A DNA stretch of 64,000 nucleotides, taken from contig CAITVK010000028.1 in NCBI GenBank assembly GCA_903895845.1, forward strand, positions 62,001 through 126,000, read 5' to 3'. Shown in pieces: positions 9,109 to 18,373 of the stretch. This DNA is from an uncultured Chitinophagaceae bacterium. GTDB taxonomy: Bacteria > Bacteroidota > Bacteroidia > Chitinophagales > Chitinophagaceae. Below the pieces are notes generated by a model, which worked only from the letters and a program-made list of their open reading frames with translations, did not search any database and was not told where the DNA came from. How positions within the stretch are numbered: the first letter of the stretch is position 1; every line of letters starts with the position of its first letter. Made by a program: the position numbers and the translations under genes.

Positions 9109-10962
9109 ATGGCTCAGTGTGTATTGCATAAAATGACATCAGAAGGTTCATTTTCGGATGAAAAGCTCGAAACTGTATTACATATTTCGGATGTTTATAG
9201 CTATGCTCCCATAAAAGCCGCGCTGAACTTTGGCTTTTTGGTAAGGCGTGATTACCTGAACTTTCTAGAGAAGCACAATCAAGGTATCATTGATATCAGG
9301 AACGAAGAATTGGATGATATATATATCAACCAATGTGACATATCCCACATGAATTCGTTCCTCTATCTCCCATTGCGAAAAAACGCAAGCGGAGAATTGC
9401 TGGTGGCAGCAGCTGATCCTTTTGACGAAAAATTGATTACGAGTCTTGTCATTAAGTTTAAGTGCAAGATTAAGTTGCTTGCTGCTTCGGATCTGGACAT
9501 TACTTGGTTAGCACACAAGCTGAGAGGTGAGTTCTTTGTTAAAGAGGCCGTTTTCAGTTTGATGAAAACACACCCTGAGAGTTCTGCCCTGATTACATTT
9601 ACAGATGCACAGCTATACTTCATTTTTGGGTTCATAGGGCTTGCTTTTGCATTCATCATCTTGTTTTTCAAGCCCACTTTTATAGTATTGAACTTGCTTT
9701 CATCATTGTTCTTTCTTTTCTCAATACTTTTCAAATTGTACCTTGCCCTTACCGGATCTAAGTCGGAATTGCATTCTGTGGTTTCCAAAAGTGAGATAAA
9801 AGGGGTTAATGAATCCACTCTTCCGGTATATACCATTTTACTGCCAGTGTATAAGGAGGACAAACTTATTCGTAAACTAATTTGGAACTTAAGAAGTCTC
9901 GATTATCCTAAAGAGAAATTAGATGTAAAACTGCTGATTGAAGAGGACGATGATAAGACTTTGAATGCGGTAAGAAACCTTGACTTCCCAGCAAACTTCG
10001 AAGTTATTGTTGTGCCTTTTCACATGCCTAAAACAAAGCCAAAAGCCTGTAACTACGGCTTGCACTTCTCTCGAGGTGAATATTTGGCGATCTACGATGC
10101 AGAAGATGTGCCAGATAGTGATCAGTTGAAGAAGGTTGTGTGCCAGTTCCGAAAATTGCCAGAGGAGTTTGTGGTACTCCAGGGAGCATTGAACTACTTT
10201 AATAAAAATGAAAATCTACTGACAAGGATGTTCACATTAGAATATTCTTATTGGTTTGACTATATGCTTAGTGGGTTAGAAACATTGGACGTGCCAATTC
10301 CTTTGGGAGGAACATCCAATCACTTTAAACTCGCAACATTGCTTGAGTTAGGTGCTTGGGATCCTTTTAATGTAACTGAGGATGCCGATTTGGGATTACG
10401 AGTGTTTGATAATGGATTGAAAGTGGGTGTTGTGAATAGTACCACATTGGAAGAAGCAAACAATGAATTCTTTAACTGGATCCGTCAAAGAAGCCGTTGG
10501 ATTAAAGGATACATGCAAACATATCTGGTTCACATGCGCGATCCAGCAAGGTTGGTCAGACAAGTTGGTTGGAGAGGCTTCTTTGGGTTCAACTTCTTTA
10601 TTGGAGGTACCTCTTTTACTTTCTTGCTATATCCGATATTGCTACTGTTTTTTGTCATTTACATGATTTTTAAGTTCGCATTCATTCGTAGCATATTCCC
10701 GGACTGGGTATTATATATATCCATATTCAATTTCGTAGCAGGTAACGTATTAATGATTTATGTAAACATGTTGGCCGTGTTCAAAAGGCGCTATTATGAG
10801 TTGATATTGTTTTCAATCCTAAATCCTATCTATTGGTTAATGCACTCTAGAGCTGCTTATATGGGATTATGGCAACTAATCACCAAGCCGTTCTACTGGG
10901 AAAAAACAAACCATGGATTGAGTAAATTGTCATCTACAAGTGCTGTTGTAACCCCTGAATAA
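9109..10962 (+). CDS. Cellulose-synthase-like family 2 glycosyltransferase with GspE-N/MshEN-like N-terminus
   Basis: A processive GT2 enzyme of 617 residues. Residues 1-150 are soluble and resemble the GspE N-terminal/MshEN fold (YLPLRKNASGELLVAAADPFDEKLI is the recognisable core, residues 85-107). Two membrane segments follow at about 163-210, then the GT-A domain with DAED (330-333), TED (423-425) and QRSRW (460-464), and three or four C-terminal membrane segments. No PilZ domain is present. The stop overlaps the next gene's ATG (TAATG), so the two are translationally coupled. A UDP-glucose donor is expected from the BcsB neighbour but is not shown by sequence. Confidence 0.85.
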   Translation: MAQCVLHKMTSEGSFSDEKLETVLHISDVYSYAPIKAALNFGFLVRRDYLNFLEKHNQGIIDIRNEELDDIYINQCDISHMNSFLYLPLRKNASGELLVAAADPFDEKLITSLVIKFKCKIKLLAASDLDITWLAHKLRGEFFVKEAVFSLMKTHPESSALITFTDAQLYFIFGFIGLAFAFIILFFKPTFIVLNLLSSLFFLFSILFKLYLALTGSKSELHSVVSKSEIKGVNESTLPVYTILLPVYKEDKLIRKLIWNLRSLDYPKEKLDVKLLIEEDDDKTLNAVRNLDFPANFEVIVVPFHMPKTKPKACNYGLHFSRGEYLAIYDAEDVPDSDQLKKVVCQFRKLPEEFVVLQGALNYFNKNENLLTRMFTLEYSYWFDYMLSGLETLDVPIPLGGTSNHFKLATLLELGAWDPFNVTEDADLGLRVFDNGLKVGVVNSTTLEEANNEFFNWIRQRSRWIKGYMQTYLVHMRDPARLVRQVGWRGFFGFNFFIGGTSFTFLLYPILLLFFVIYMIFKFAFIRSIFPDWVLYISIFNFVAGNVLMIYVNMLAVFKRRYYELILFSILNPIYWLMHSRAAYMGLWQLITKPFYWEKTNHGLSKLSSTSAVVTPE

Positions 10963-12548
10963 TGAATAGATTTATTGAGAAATATATAAATGGATTCCTG
11001 GCACTTGTTCTACTAGTGTTTTACTTGCTATTGTCATGGGCAATACACAGGGCAGGTTTTGACCATTCTGAAAACTTATTTATCGCAGAGAAGATAAAGA
11101 TTCTATTTGATGCTACCGAAAATAACTTGGTTACGGTGGGTACAACATTTCCAACGGTAGTTTTTTTATCTTCATTGTTGTTTACACCTTTCGGTTATTT
11201 GTTTGCGACAGTTCTTGCTTCAATATCCTTGACGGTGATACTTTATTATACCATTCTGAAAGATTTTAAGGAAACTTCAAAGCTGCCTGATTTTGTGTAT
11301 ATCCCATTGGTCTCCTTGCTTTTTTTCATGCATCCGGGATTGATATATGCTGCAATCTCTGGTAGGGGAGTAGCTGCAATTCTTCTTTTCTTTTATTATG
11401 TTTTCAGAAGTCTTTTCAGGTATTACAGAACTCAGACAACGTTTTACCTTTCAATGGCGAGTATCTATCTAACGGGTCTCGTTTTCTGCGACTTCAACTT
11501 TATATGGCTGTTACTGGCATTCTTTCCGTTTATCGTATTTGTTTCACTGGAAGGATTGAAAATTAATAAAGATCAAGCACCAGTAGCACAGTATTTTGAG
11601 TCAGTTAATAATACTTCTCAACGACGTAAGCTTACCAACAGGGCCGTAGCTATTTATATCATTATCTTCTTGTTGCCTGCGGGTGCCTTGCTTTTGTTTG
11701 GATACCTGAATGATAGCCATGCCGGTAATTCAACTTACTTTTTATATAGCCAATATGCAAACTGGCACGTGCTGGGAAATATTCCTTTGGGTGATGTAAT
11801 TAGTCAAAAAGGAACAAATGCTTCTTTACAATCACAGATTGTTTTTCAGGCTTATGTTCTCTTCCTGAATCCATTATTGGTACTTGCCTTCTACTATTTT
11901 AAAGGGAAGCTTTATGAGTTTTTTACACTTGTAGCACCTTTTATACTAGTTGCTATATTGATTATTAATACACAGTTTTATTTTCTGATTGAGTATTACC
12001 TTATCTTTTTGGTATTAGGTATTATTGGTCTTACGTTTTACGCTGGTAAACAATTTACCAAAAAAGTTACTTGGTTCATATTCTTCTTTGTAGGCTTGTT
12101 GAATGTGTTTATGGGTATCTTTTATTTCAAAAGAACAAATGATGAAGAAGAGAGGATGTTCTTTTCTACACTTAGAAATTATAAGAGTTGGGGTAGAACT
12201 AAAGAGACGGATGAAGACTTTAGAGTTGCCAGATATATTAATGAGATTGCAGACGTAAATAATAAGGTATTGGTTGATGACGCTGCTGCTTTTAAAATTG
12301 TAGCCCATCTTAAATCTTTGGAAGGCATTGAGTTGCCAGCAAATAAAAGCTTTGGAACGGTAGTAGAAAATCCGTTGGTGGGTGTGAAGTATATGTGCGT
12401 AGCTAAACTGGAAAATAAATACAAGAATTTCACGGTTCTCAATTCCTATAACCTTGTTATGATGCAGGCAAAAGGACAATTTATAACTGAATTAGTGTAT
12501 CAGACAAATAATTGGGCCATCTATAAGTTGTATCCAGCAGAAGAATAA
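10962..12548 (+). CDS. Polytopic membrane protein of the exopolysaccharide operon
   Basis: A 528-residue protein with roughly ten membrane segments (residues 10-395) and a C-terminal soluble domain of about 130 residues. The topology and early acidic loop recall GT-C-type glycosyltransferases, but I see no diagnostic motif, so this stays unassigned. It starts inside the stop codon of the glycosyltransferase gene and is the last gene of the operon. A job in polymer modification, lipid-linked sugar transfer or export is inferred from position only. Confidence 0.7.
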   Translation: MNRFIEKYINGFLALVLLVFYLLLSWAIHRAGFDHSENLFIAEKIKILFDATENNLVTVGTTFPTVVFLSSLLFTPFGYLFATVLASISLTVILYYTILKDFKETSKLPDFVYIPLVSLLFFMHPGLIYAAISGRGVAAILLFFYYVFRSLFRYYRTQTTFYLSMASIYLTGLVFCDFNFIWLLLAFFPFIVFVSLEGLKINKDQAPVAQYFESVNNTSQRRKLTNRAVAIYIIIFLLPAGALLLFGYLNDSHAGNSTYFLYSQYANWHVLGNIPLGDVISQKGTNASLQSQIVFQAYVLFLNPLLVLAFYYFKGKLYEFFTLVAPFILVAILIINTQFYFLIEYYLIFLVLGIIGLTFYAGKQFTKKVTWFIFFFVGLLNVFMGIFYFKRTNDEEERMFFSTLRNYKSWGRTKETDEDFRVARYINEIADVNNKVLVDDAAAFKIVAHLKSLEGIELPANKSFGTVVENPLVGVKYMCVAKLENKYKNFTVLNSYNLVMMQAKGQFITELVYQTNNWAIYKLYPAEE

Positions 12549-12707
12549 CCAATTCTTTCTGATTCATAAAGAGTTTAGCAATACCTGCAATTCTTTCGAC
12601 CATGAATTGTTTAAAACTTTCATTATTCTCCGAAGGTTTTCATAAAACACGACGTCTTAATAGCATAATGGTTAATAAATTAGCTATTTAAATAACGCAA
12701 CAACCAT

Positions 12708-13280
12708 TTGAACGAGCAATTACTTATACAGCAACTACAACAAGGTGTAGAGCAAGCGTTTGCCCAAGTGGTGGATGCTTACCAGCATTTGGTGTACAAT
12801 ACTGTTTTAGGTCTTTTGCAAAGTAAAGAGGAAGCAGAGGATGTCTCTCAGGAGGTATTCATCCAGATGTATCAATCTATTGGTCAGTTTAAGGGAGAGT
12901 CTAAGCTTTCTACCTGGTTGTACCGGATAGCAGTTACCAAATCGCTGGATTGGCAAAGACGGAAGAACAGAAAGAAACGTTTTGCATTTATAGAAGGGCT
13001 GTTTGGTGCAGATGATCGCATCAGACATGATCCACCAGAATTTAACCATCCAGGTGTGGCAATGGAGAGCAAAGAAAAGGCTGCTTTTCTATTCAAAGCA
13101 ATCAAGTCGTTACCGGATAATCAAAAGGTAGCTTTTACACTAAACAAGATAGAAGGGTTGAGCTATCAGGAAGTGGCAGAAGTGATGCAGGTAACTGAAG
13201 CTTCGGTAGAGGCATTCTTACACAGGGCAAAACAAAACCTACGAAAGGAGTTAGGCGATTATTATCATAAACATAAATAA
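12708..13280 (+). CDS. ECF RNA polymerase sigma factor
   Basis: A 190-residue sigma-70 family ECF protein. Region 2 is seen in VYNTVLGLLQSKEEAEDVSQEVFIQMYQ and the YRIAVTKSLDWQRR block, region 4 in LPDNQKVAFTLNKIEGLSYQEVAEVM followed by SVEAFLHRAKQNLRK. The start is a TTG (12708): no in-frame ATG lies near the N-terminus and MNEQLLIQQLQQG is a normal ECF beginning, so the TTG is well supported. The gene is followed 6 bases later by a small membrane protein and then a CpxP-like protein, a layout matching sigma factor, anti-sigma factor and periplasmic sensor. Confidence 0.92.
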   Translation: MNEQLLIQQLQQGVEQAFAQVVDAYQHLVYNTVLGLLQSKEEAEDVSQEVFIQMYQSIGQFKGESKLSTWLYRIAVTKSLDWQRRKNRKKRFAFIEGLFGADDRIRHDPPEFNHPGVAMESKEKAAFLFKAIKSLPDNQKVAFTLNKIEGLSYQEVAEVMQVTEASVEAFLHRAKQNLRKELGDYYHKHK

Positions 13281-13286
13281 TTTCTG

Positions 13287-13643
13287 ATGGAACATTTACA
13301 CAATCAGGAGGAAGAGATAGAGGCAATCATCAATAGCCTCAACCATATTTCGAGGGCAGAAGCTCCTCCATTTTTCTATACCCGCTTGCATGCAAGATTG
13401 CATGAGGAGGTAAAACCAACGCAGCTGCAACAGTTAATTGGCATCCTTACCCGTCCTGCTTTTGTCGTAGCCACCCTTTCTTTTTTTGTTGTGCTTAATG
13501 GGATTGCCATCTCTTCGGTTTTGAAAGAAAGTAAAGGAATAACTGAAAGCAATACTGGCAATGATGGCACAATACAATCTTTTGCGAGGGAGTTCGATTT
13601 ATCTGTTTCAACGCTTTACAGCGATACAAAAACGAATGAATAA
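13287..13643 (+). CDS. Single-pass membrane protein, candidate anti-sigma factor
   Basis: A 118-residue protein with a cytoplasmic N-terminal part of about 55 residues, one membrane segment (PAFVVATLSFFVVLNGIAI, about residues 56-75) and a short periplasmic tail. No zinc-binding HxxxCxxC motif is present, so it is not a ZAS-type anti-sigma factor. Size, topology and place after the ECF sigma gene point to an anti-sigma factor such as CnrY. The stop overlaps the next ATG (TAATG at 13641-13645). Confidence 0.6.
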   Translation: MEHLHNQEEEIEAIINSLNHISRAEAPPFFYTRLHARLHEEVKPTQLQQLIGILTRPAFVVATLSFFVVLNGIAISSVLKESKGITESNTGNDGTIQSFAREFDLSVSTLYSDTKTNE

Positions 13644-14215
13644 TGAAAAATATAAATTCAAAGGCAGGATGGATTATAGCTATTCTGGTACTTATCAATA
13701 TCGCCACCTTAGTAACAATCTGGCATATCTTCAGAGAACATCGCCCACCTCAGAATGGACATGATACTGCCCACTTTTTAATAAAAGAATTGGGATTTGA
13801 CAGTTTGCAAAAAGAAAAGTACCTGCTATTAGTAAAACAGCATCAGCAAGACATCCAGGATATAAAGGAGCAAGCAAAAGAGTCGAAAGAGGCTTTTTTC
13901 TTTTTACTTGCTGACACAACAATTTCTGAAGACAACATCAAAGCTCGGGCACGAACAGCTTTTGAAAGTGAGGGTGAAATTGCTATAAAGACTTTTCATC
14001 ATCTGCAACAAGTACGGGCTCTCTGTACAGCGGAACAGAAGCATAAGTTTGATCGTATTATAAAAGATGTAATCAGAATGATGGGAAGACAAGCAGGTGG
14101 GCCACCACCACCTCATCCTGATAGATTGGTGGGAGATGGTGATAGGGATCAACATCTCCCACCAAGAGATGATGGATTTCCACCACCACCAGACGATAAT
14201 CGCTCACCTAGATAA
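13643..14215 (+). CDS. CpxP/Spy-like periplasmic sensor (heavy-metal resistance family)
   Basis: A 190-residue protein anchored by one N-terminal membrane segment (GWIIAILVLINIATLVTIW). The periplasmic part is all-helical with the LTxxQ-like repeats of the CpxP/Spy/CnrX family (GFDSLQKEKYLLLVKQHQQD and CTAEQKHKFDRIIKDVIRMMG) and ends in a Pro/Asp-rich tail with PPPPHPDR and FPPPPDD. Together with the two genes before it this reproduces the CnrH-CnrY-CnrX arrangement, in which CnrX senses metal and releases the sigma factor. Metal binding is not proven; several His residues (EHRPPQNGHDTAH) follow the membrane segment. Confidence 0.7.
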   Translation: MKNINSKAGWIIAILVLINIATLVTIWHIFREHRPPQNGHDTAHFLIKELGFDSLQKEKYLLLVKQHQQDIQDIKEQAKESKEAFFFLLADTTISEDNIKARARTAFESEGEIAIKTFHHLQQVRALCTAEQKHKFDRIIKDVIRMMGRQAGGPPPPHPDRLVGDGDRDQHLPPRDDGFPPPPDDNRSPR

Positions 14216-14232
14216 GATTTGTTTGTTCTTAG

Positions 14233-14946
14233 ATGTACAGTATGAAAAACAAAAGAATACACTACATACAGCATGTTGCCTATGAAGGATTGGGTAGCAT
14301 TGAAGAATGGGCTTTTACCAATGGATACCTGCTGAGTGCTACAAGATTGTACGAAACTCCTGTTTTTACTAACATACCCGAATTTGACTGGTTGATAGTA
14401 TTGGGTGGACCAATGGGTGTATATGATGAGGACAAGTTTGGATGGCTAAAGGAAGAAAAGCAACTTATTAAGCAGGTTATCGATGCTGACAAAAAAGTAC
14501 TCGGTATCTGTCTCGGGGCTCAGTTGATTGCAGAGGTATTAGGTGCATCAGTTTATTCAAACAAAGAAAAGGAGATTGGATGGTTTGAGGTAAGCTTCAC
14601 TAAGGAGGCGGCTTCTACAGAGTTATTTTTTGATGCCCCATCCAATACTACAGTGTTTCATTGGCACGGCGATACTTTCAATCTTCCTGACGGCTCCACT
14701 CATCTGGCATATTCAGATGCCTGTACAAATCAAGCATTTGTGTACAAAAGAAAAGTAGTTGGATTGCAGTTTCACTTGGAAAGTACTGAACATTCTTTGG
14801 AAGATATTTATACTGCTGGAGCAGCAGAACTCGTGAGTGGTCAACCGTACATTCAATCGGCAAAAGAGATATATGAACAAAGGGGGTTTGCCAAACAAAA
14901 CAAAGCGTTGTTGTTTACACTTCTTGACAGATTAGCATCCTTATAA
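14233..14946 (+). CDS. Class I glutamine amidotransferase-like protein
   Basis: A 237-residue protein of the GuaA-like GATase-1 type. The nucleophile elbow is GICLGAQL, the oxyanion strand DWLIVLGGPMGVYDED, and the His/Glu of the triad lie in GLQFHLEST. The family's members hydrolyse glutamine to supply ammonia or act on gamma-glutamyl compounds. No synthetase domain is attached and no biosynthetic partner is adjacent, so the acceptor is unknown. Starts at ATG 14233; a second in-frame ATG at 14242 is possible. Confidence 0.85.
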   Translation: MYSMKNKRIHYIQHVAYEGLGSIEEWAFTNGYLLSATRLYETPVFTNIPEFDWLIVLGGPMGVYDEDKFGWLKEEKQLIKQVIDADKKVLGICLGAQLIAEVLGASVYSNKEKEIGWFEVSFTKEAASTELFFDAPSNTTVFHWHGDTFNLPDGSTHLAYSDACTNQAFVYKRKVVGLQFHLESTEHSLEDIYTAGAAELVSGQPYIQSAKEIYEQRGFAKQNKALLFTLLDRLASL

Positions 14947-15169
14947 TCAATAAAATTAACCTGACAGCCAATTAAATAATATAACGGATTCGCCTGCTAA
15001 ATGGAGCATTTTGATGCTTAGAGGCTATGTACACCCCTTCAAACCTTAGGTTCTTTGGTTGCTATTTAGTTGCTAACTAAAATTTAATATCCATCAATTA
15101 AATAGTTTGGTATTATTGCAAACATCATTTAGCACTAATACACAACAACCTCTAAGCAAAATAACAATA

Positions 15170-15928
15170 ATGAAAAACATATTTAGGCTTTGTTTAGTCT
15201 GGATTATCCTTGCAGGGATTTCAACTTGTGCAGTTGCACAGGGTATTCCTGTTGCGGCTGGAGGCGATGCTAAGGGAAGTGGTGGAACGGTTAGTTACTC
15301 TGTTGGAGAAGCCGTTTATACTACAAAAAAGTCTGCAAGTGGATTTGTTATAGAAGGTATTCAGCAAGGATATTCCAATGCAGAGCTACCTATTTCTCTA
15401 TTGGCATTTACTGCTACGGTTGCCAATAAATCGCAGGTGCAACTCTCTTGGGAAACAGCTTCTGAAACTAATAGCCAATACTTCCAAGTGGAGCGTTCTT
15501 CTGATGGGGTCTCTTTCACCAAGATTCTGGTTGTAGACAGCAAAGGCAATAGTGCTGGCTCCCAATCATACATAGCAGAGGATAATTCGCCTGTTACAGG
15601 TATTTCTTATTACAGGTTAAAACAAACAGATATTGATGGCAAAAGTATTTATTCAAAAAGTATCGCTATCAACATCGCCCCGGGGGATAATGAACTGAAG
15701 GCATTTCCCAATCCAACGACATCAATATTAAATTTACAAGTTGACAATGCTTCTGCAAGGAAGCTAGTTTTTGCACTATTTACTATCGATGGAAAGTTAG
15801 TTACACAGCAAAACATAATTAACAATACAACTACTATCACTACTTCTGGTCTTGCCGTTGGTACTTATATGCTACAGGTAAGGGACAAGGGTAACCTGAT
15901 AAAATCATTCAAAATAATAAAGAACTAA
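15170..15928 (+). CDS. Secreted protein with T9SS type A sorting domain
   Basis: The 252-residue product starts at the ATG at 15170 with a signal peptide (MKNIFRLCLVWIILAGISTC, cut after AVA). A beta-rich middle (VQLSWETASETNSQYFQVERS, here cited in part as LSWETASE and FQVERSSDG) is the segment commonly found just before Bacteroidota sorting domains. The C-terminus KAFPNPTTSILNLQV...GTYMLQV is a T9SS type A signal, so the protein is exported through the outer membrane and attached or released. An upstream in-frame ATG at 15107 would bury the signal and is rejected. It is 6 bases from the next gene and probably co-transcribed. Confidence 0.85.
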   Translation: MKNIFRLCLVWIILAGISTCAVAQGIPVAAGGDAKGSGGTVSYSVGEAVYTTKKSASGFVIEGIQQGYSNAELPISLLAFTATVANKSQVQLSWETASETNSQYFQVERSSDGVSFTKILVVDSKGNSAGSQSYIAEDNSPVTGISYYRLKQTDIDGKSIYSKSIAINIAPGDNELKAFPNPTTSILNLQVDNASARKLVFALFTIDGKLVTQQNIINNTTTITTSGLAVGTYMLQVRDKGNLIKSFKIIKN

Positions 15929-15934
15929 CAAAGT

Positions 15935-17923
15935 ATGAAACAAATAATTTACCTCATTACAATTCTCTTTTTATCTGTTGGGGCAGTTGCACAGTCCCCG
16001 CAATTAATCAGCTATCAAGCTGTTGTACGAAATAGTAGCAATGTGCTTGTTGCCAATTCTACGGTAGGGGTGGCTATTAGTATTGTAAAGGATTCTGCCA
16101 ATGGAACAACTGTTTACAGCGAACTGCAAACAGCTTCGACCAATGGGAATGGCCTATTTAGTATTGTTATTGGCAATGGCCTTTTTGCAAGTGGGAGTAT
16201 TGCTGCCATCAACTGGGGAAATGGGGTTTATTATATCAAGTCGCAGATTGATCCCAATGGAGGCATCAACTTCACTATATCTGGTACGACTCAGTTGTTG
16301 AGTGTTCCTTATGCTTTGTATGCTGCCAATGGCAATCCTGCTGGCAAAAACAAGGGCGACCTGCAATATTGGGACGGTAGTAAGTGGGTTGTGTTACCCG
16401 CTGGTGCCAATGGCACTGTATTGACAATGGCTAACGGTGTACCCACTTGGACAACGCCAACAACAACGCCAACTACTACAGCAGCACCTACTGTAACAAC
16501 CATCTCTGCTGCTGCCAACAGCTCTACAACTGCCACTGTCTATGGCTTGGTTACGGCCAATGGTGGTGCAACGGTTACTGCCAGAGGCTTTTGCTGGTCT
16601 ACTTCCAACGCTAGTCCTACCTTGTCCGATAATAACAAAACAGGTACTTTCACCACGGCAGCTGCCGATACTTTTTATGCCAGCTTATCTAGCCTCACTG
16701 CAAGCACTACTTATTATGTGAGAGCCTATGCCACTAATAGTGTGGGTACATCGTATGGTTCACCACTTAGCATTACGACTCCTTCGGCAACAACAACTCC
16801 TACAGTTAGCTTGCTTTCTGCTGTTGCACCTGTATTTACGCCAGGTGTTTTCGTTGCGGGGTATGGGGCTGGCTTATTGGTTTCCAATGGTGGTTCGGCT
16901 GTTACGGCTCAAGGTATTTGCTGGTCTACAAGTCCTAGCCCAACTTTGTCTAACTTTTATATTGGGGGTACTTTTGTTGCTACCAGAGATACTTTCAATA
17001 CAACTTTGTCTGGGATGAATCCATCATCACCCACTACCTATTATCTCAGGGCTTATGCTACCAATAGTGTAGGTACCAGCTATAGCAATCAGATTACTTT
17101 GCAAGTGCCAGGTTATGTAACCAGTACTACTGCCCCTACTGTAAGTACTCTTTCTGCAAGTTCCACAGGCGCAACAAGTGGTAGTCTTTCTGGAATCATA
17201 AGTGCTACTGGTGGTACAACTATTACTGCACAGGGCTTTTGTTGGTCGTCTACCAATTCTACTCCTTCTTTGTTGGATAATATTGTTTCTGGAACGATTG
17301 TTACACCTGGTTCAGATACCTTTTATGCCAGTTTATCAAACCTTGCAAATGGTACAACCTATTATGTGAGGGCCTATGCCACCAATAGTGTGGGTATTTC
17401 TTATGGGTCTACAATTTCTTTTACCGCTTCGTCAGGCACCACAGGCACTCACAAAGTAGGGGATAGCTATGGAGGTGGAACAGTTTTTTATGTTGATGGC
17501 ACTGGGCATGGATTGATTGCTGCCTTGGGTGATCAAGGAAACGTTCCATGGGATTTGAGTAGTAGCGGATCGTTTAAGGTGACAGGGGCTACCGACACCT
17601 CTGTGGGTAGTGGTGCTGCAAATACTGCCACCATTAAAACAGCCTTATCTTCTTCGGGTTCTTATGCAGCAAATCTGGCAGCGCAGACTGCAAATGGCTA
17701 CAGCGATTGGTATTTGCCATCATTGGGCGAGTTGCAGTTGATGTACATCAATCTGGCAACATCCAAGCTTGGCAATCTCTCTCCAAGCAATGTCTATTGG
17801 TCTTCTTCCGAATATCTGGCCGATGGTTCGCATCAGGCATGGGTAAAAGACTTCGGGCATAACAGTATTTATGGTTATTGGAAAAGCAACAATGCCTACG
17901 TACGAGCTGTCAGGAAGTTTTAG
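15935..17923 (+). CDS. Large surface protein with FN3-like repeats and Lcl/DUF1566 C-terminus
   Basis: A 662-residue exported protein: signal peptide (MKQIIYLITILFLSVGAVA), an N-terminal domain (residues 20-165) of the type often found in Bacteroidota tail-fibre-like proteins, and three repeats of about 95 residues each carrying ARGFCWST...YYVRAYATNSVGTSY. The last ~150 residues (GGGTVFYVDG, ANGYSDWYLPSLGELQLMY, VYWSSSEY) form an Lcl/DUF1566 domain, known from a Legionella collagen-like adhesin. No C-terminal T9SS tag is evident. Adhesion or ligand binding at the surface is the likely role. Confidence 0.8.
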   Translation: MKQIIYLITILFLSVGAVAQSPQLISYQAVVRNSSNVLVANSTVGVAISIVKDSANGTTVYSELQTASTNGNGLFSIVIGNGLFASGSIAAINWGNGVYYIKSQIDPNGGINFTISGTTQLLSVPYALYAANGNPAGKNKGDLQYWDGSKWVVLPAGANGTVLTMANGVPTWTTPTTTPTTTAAPTVTTISAAANSSTTATVYGLVTANGGATVTARGFCWSTSNASPTLSDNNKTGTFTTAAADTFYASLSSLTASTTYYVRAYATNSVGTSYGSPLSITTPSATTTPTVSLLSAVAPVFTPGVFVAGYGAGLLVSNGGSAVTAQGICWSTSPSPTLSNFYIGGTFVATRDTFNTTLSGMNPSSPTTYYLRAYATNSVGTSYSNQITLQVPGYVTSTTAPTVSTLSASSTGATSGSLSGIISATGGTTITAQGFCWSSTNSTPSLLDNIVSGTIVTPGSDTFYASLSNLANGTTYYVRAYATNSVGISYGSTISFTASSGTTGTHKVGDSYGGGTVFYVDGTGHGLIAALGDQGNVPWDLSSSGSFKVTGATDTSVGSGAANTATIKTALSSSGSYAANLAAQTANGYSDWYLPSLGELQLMYINLATSKLGNLSPSNVYWSSSEYLADGSHQAWVKDFGHNSIYGYWKSNNAYVRAVRKF

Positions 17924-17940
17924 AAGTATTATTAAATGCT

Positions 17941-17989
17941 AATCGGGTATGCGTTAAGCACATTGTTCGTGCTTAACGCATACCCGATT
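17941..17989. terminator. Perfect 21-bp inverted repeat, probable terminator
   Basis: Arms at 17941-17961 and 17969-17989 are perfectly complementary over 21 bp, with a 7-base loop (ATTGTTC). It lies 18 bases after the stop of the surface protein gene. There is no long T-tract, so it could be a stability hairpin rather than a classic intrinsic terminator; the arm length is unusual for either. Confidence 0.65.
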
Positions 17990-18350
17990 GTATAGAGACA
18001 ATTAGCCACCAAACAACTTTAAGCCATCAATTGCTAGATTCTAGGCACCATCTCTTTATCTGTCTTTTCTTTCTTATCCTCGAGTATGAATCAGCTTGAA
18101 TCTTTTAAATTGTAGTAACGAGTAGCCCATGATGGGGTTATACACTATGTGTTCTGGGTCTGATTGGGTGAATACACTAAACTGGTGAGGTAGTACCTAT
18201 CGATAGTAGTGATTGGTTTTAACAAGCAAGGGGAGCATTGAAGTATGTTAAGGATTGAGATATACAAGCTAGATTAATTACTTTACTAATGCATAATCTT
18301 TCGACTTTCAAAAAAATGATCTTTCCAATAACCCACTAATCACTTCCTCT
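17990..18350. other. Gene-free stretch, no feature recognised
   Basis: About 360 bases between the hairpin and the promoter-like box at 18351. I see no tRNA cloverleaf, no open frame with coding character, no tandem repeat and no recognised riboswitch. It could be an eroded remnant or a long upstream regulatory region. Confidence 0.5.
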
Positions 18351-18358
18351 TATATTTG
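18351..18358 (+). promoter_or_regulatory. Bacteroidota -7 box (TATATTTG)
   Basis: An exact match to TAnnTTTG, 15 bases before the ATG at 18374, with an AAGGAA Shine-Dalgarno-like run between them. No clear -33 TTTG is seen at the right distance. The box overlaps a TTG (18356) that would otherwise lengthen the reading frame, which argues for the downstream ATG. Confidence 0.45.
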
Positions 18359-18373
18359 TCCAAAAGGAACTTT

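Noticed and set aside
17990-18350. A tRNA or small RNA gene in this gap
   Set aside because: No cloverleaf, no conserved TPsiC-loop sequence and no terminator downstream.
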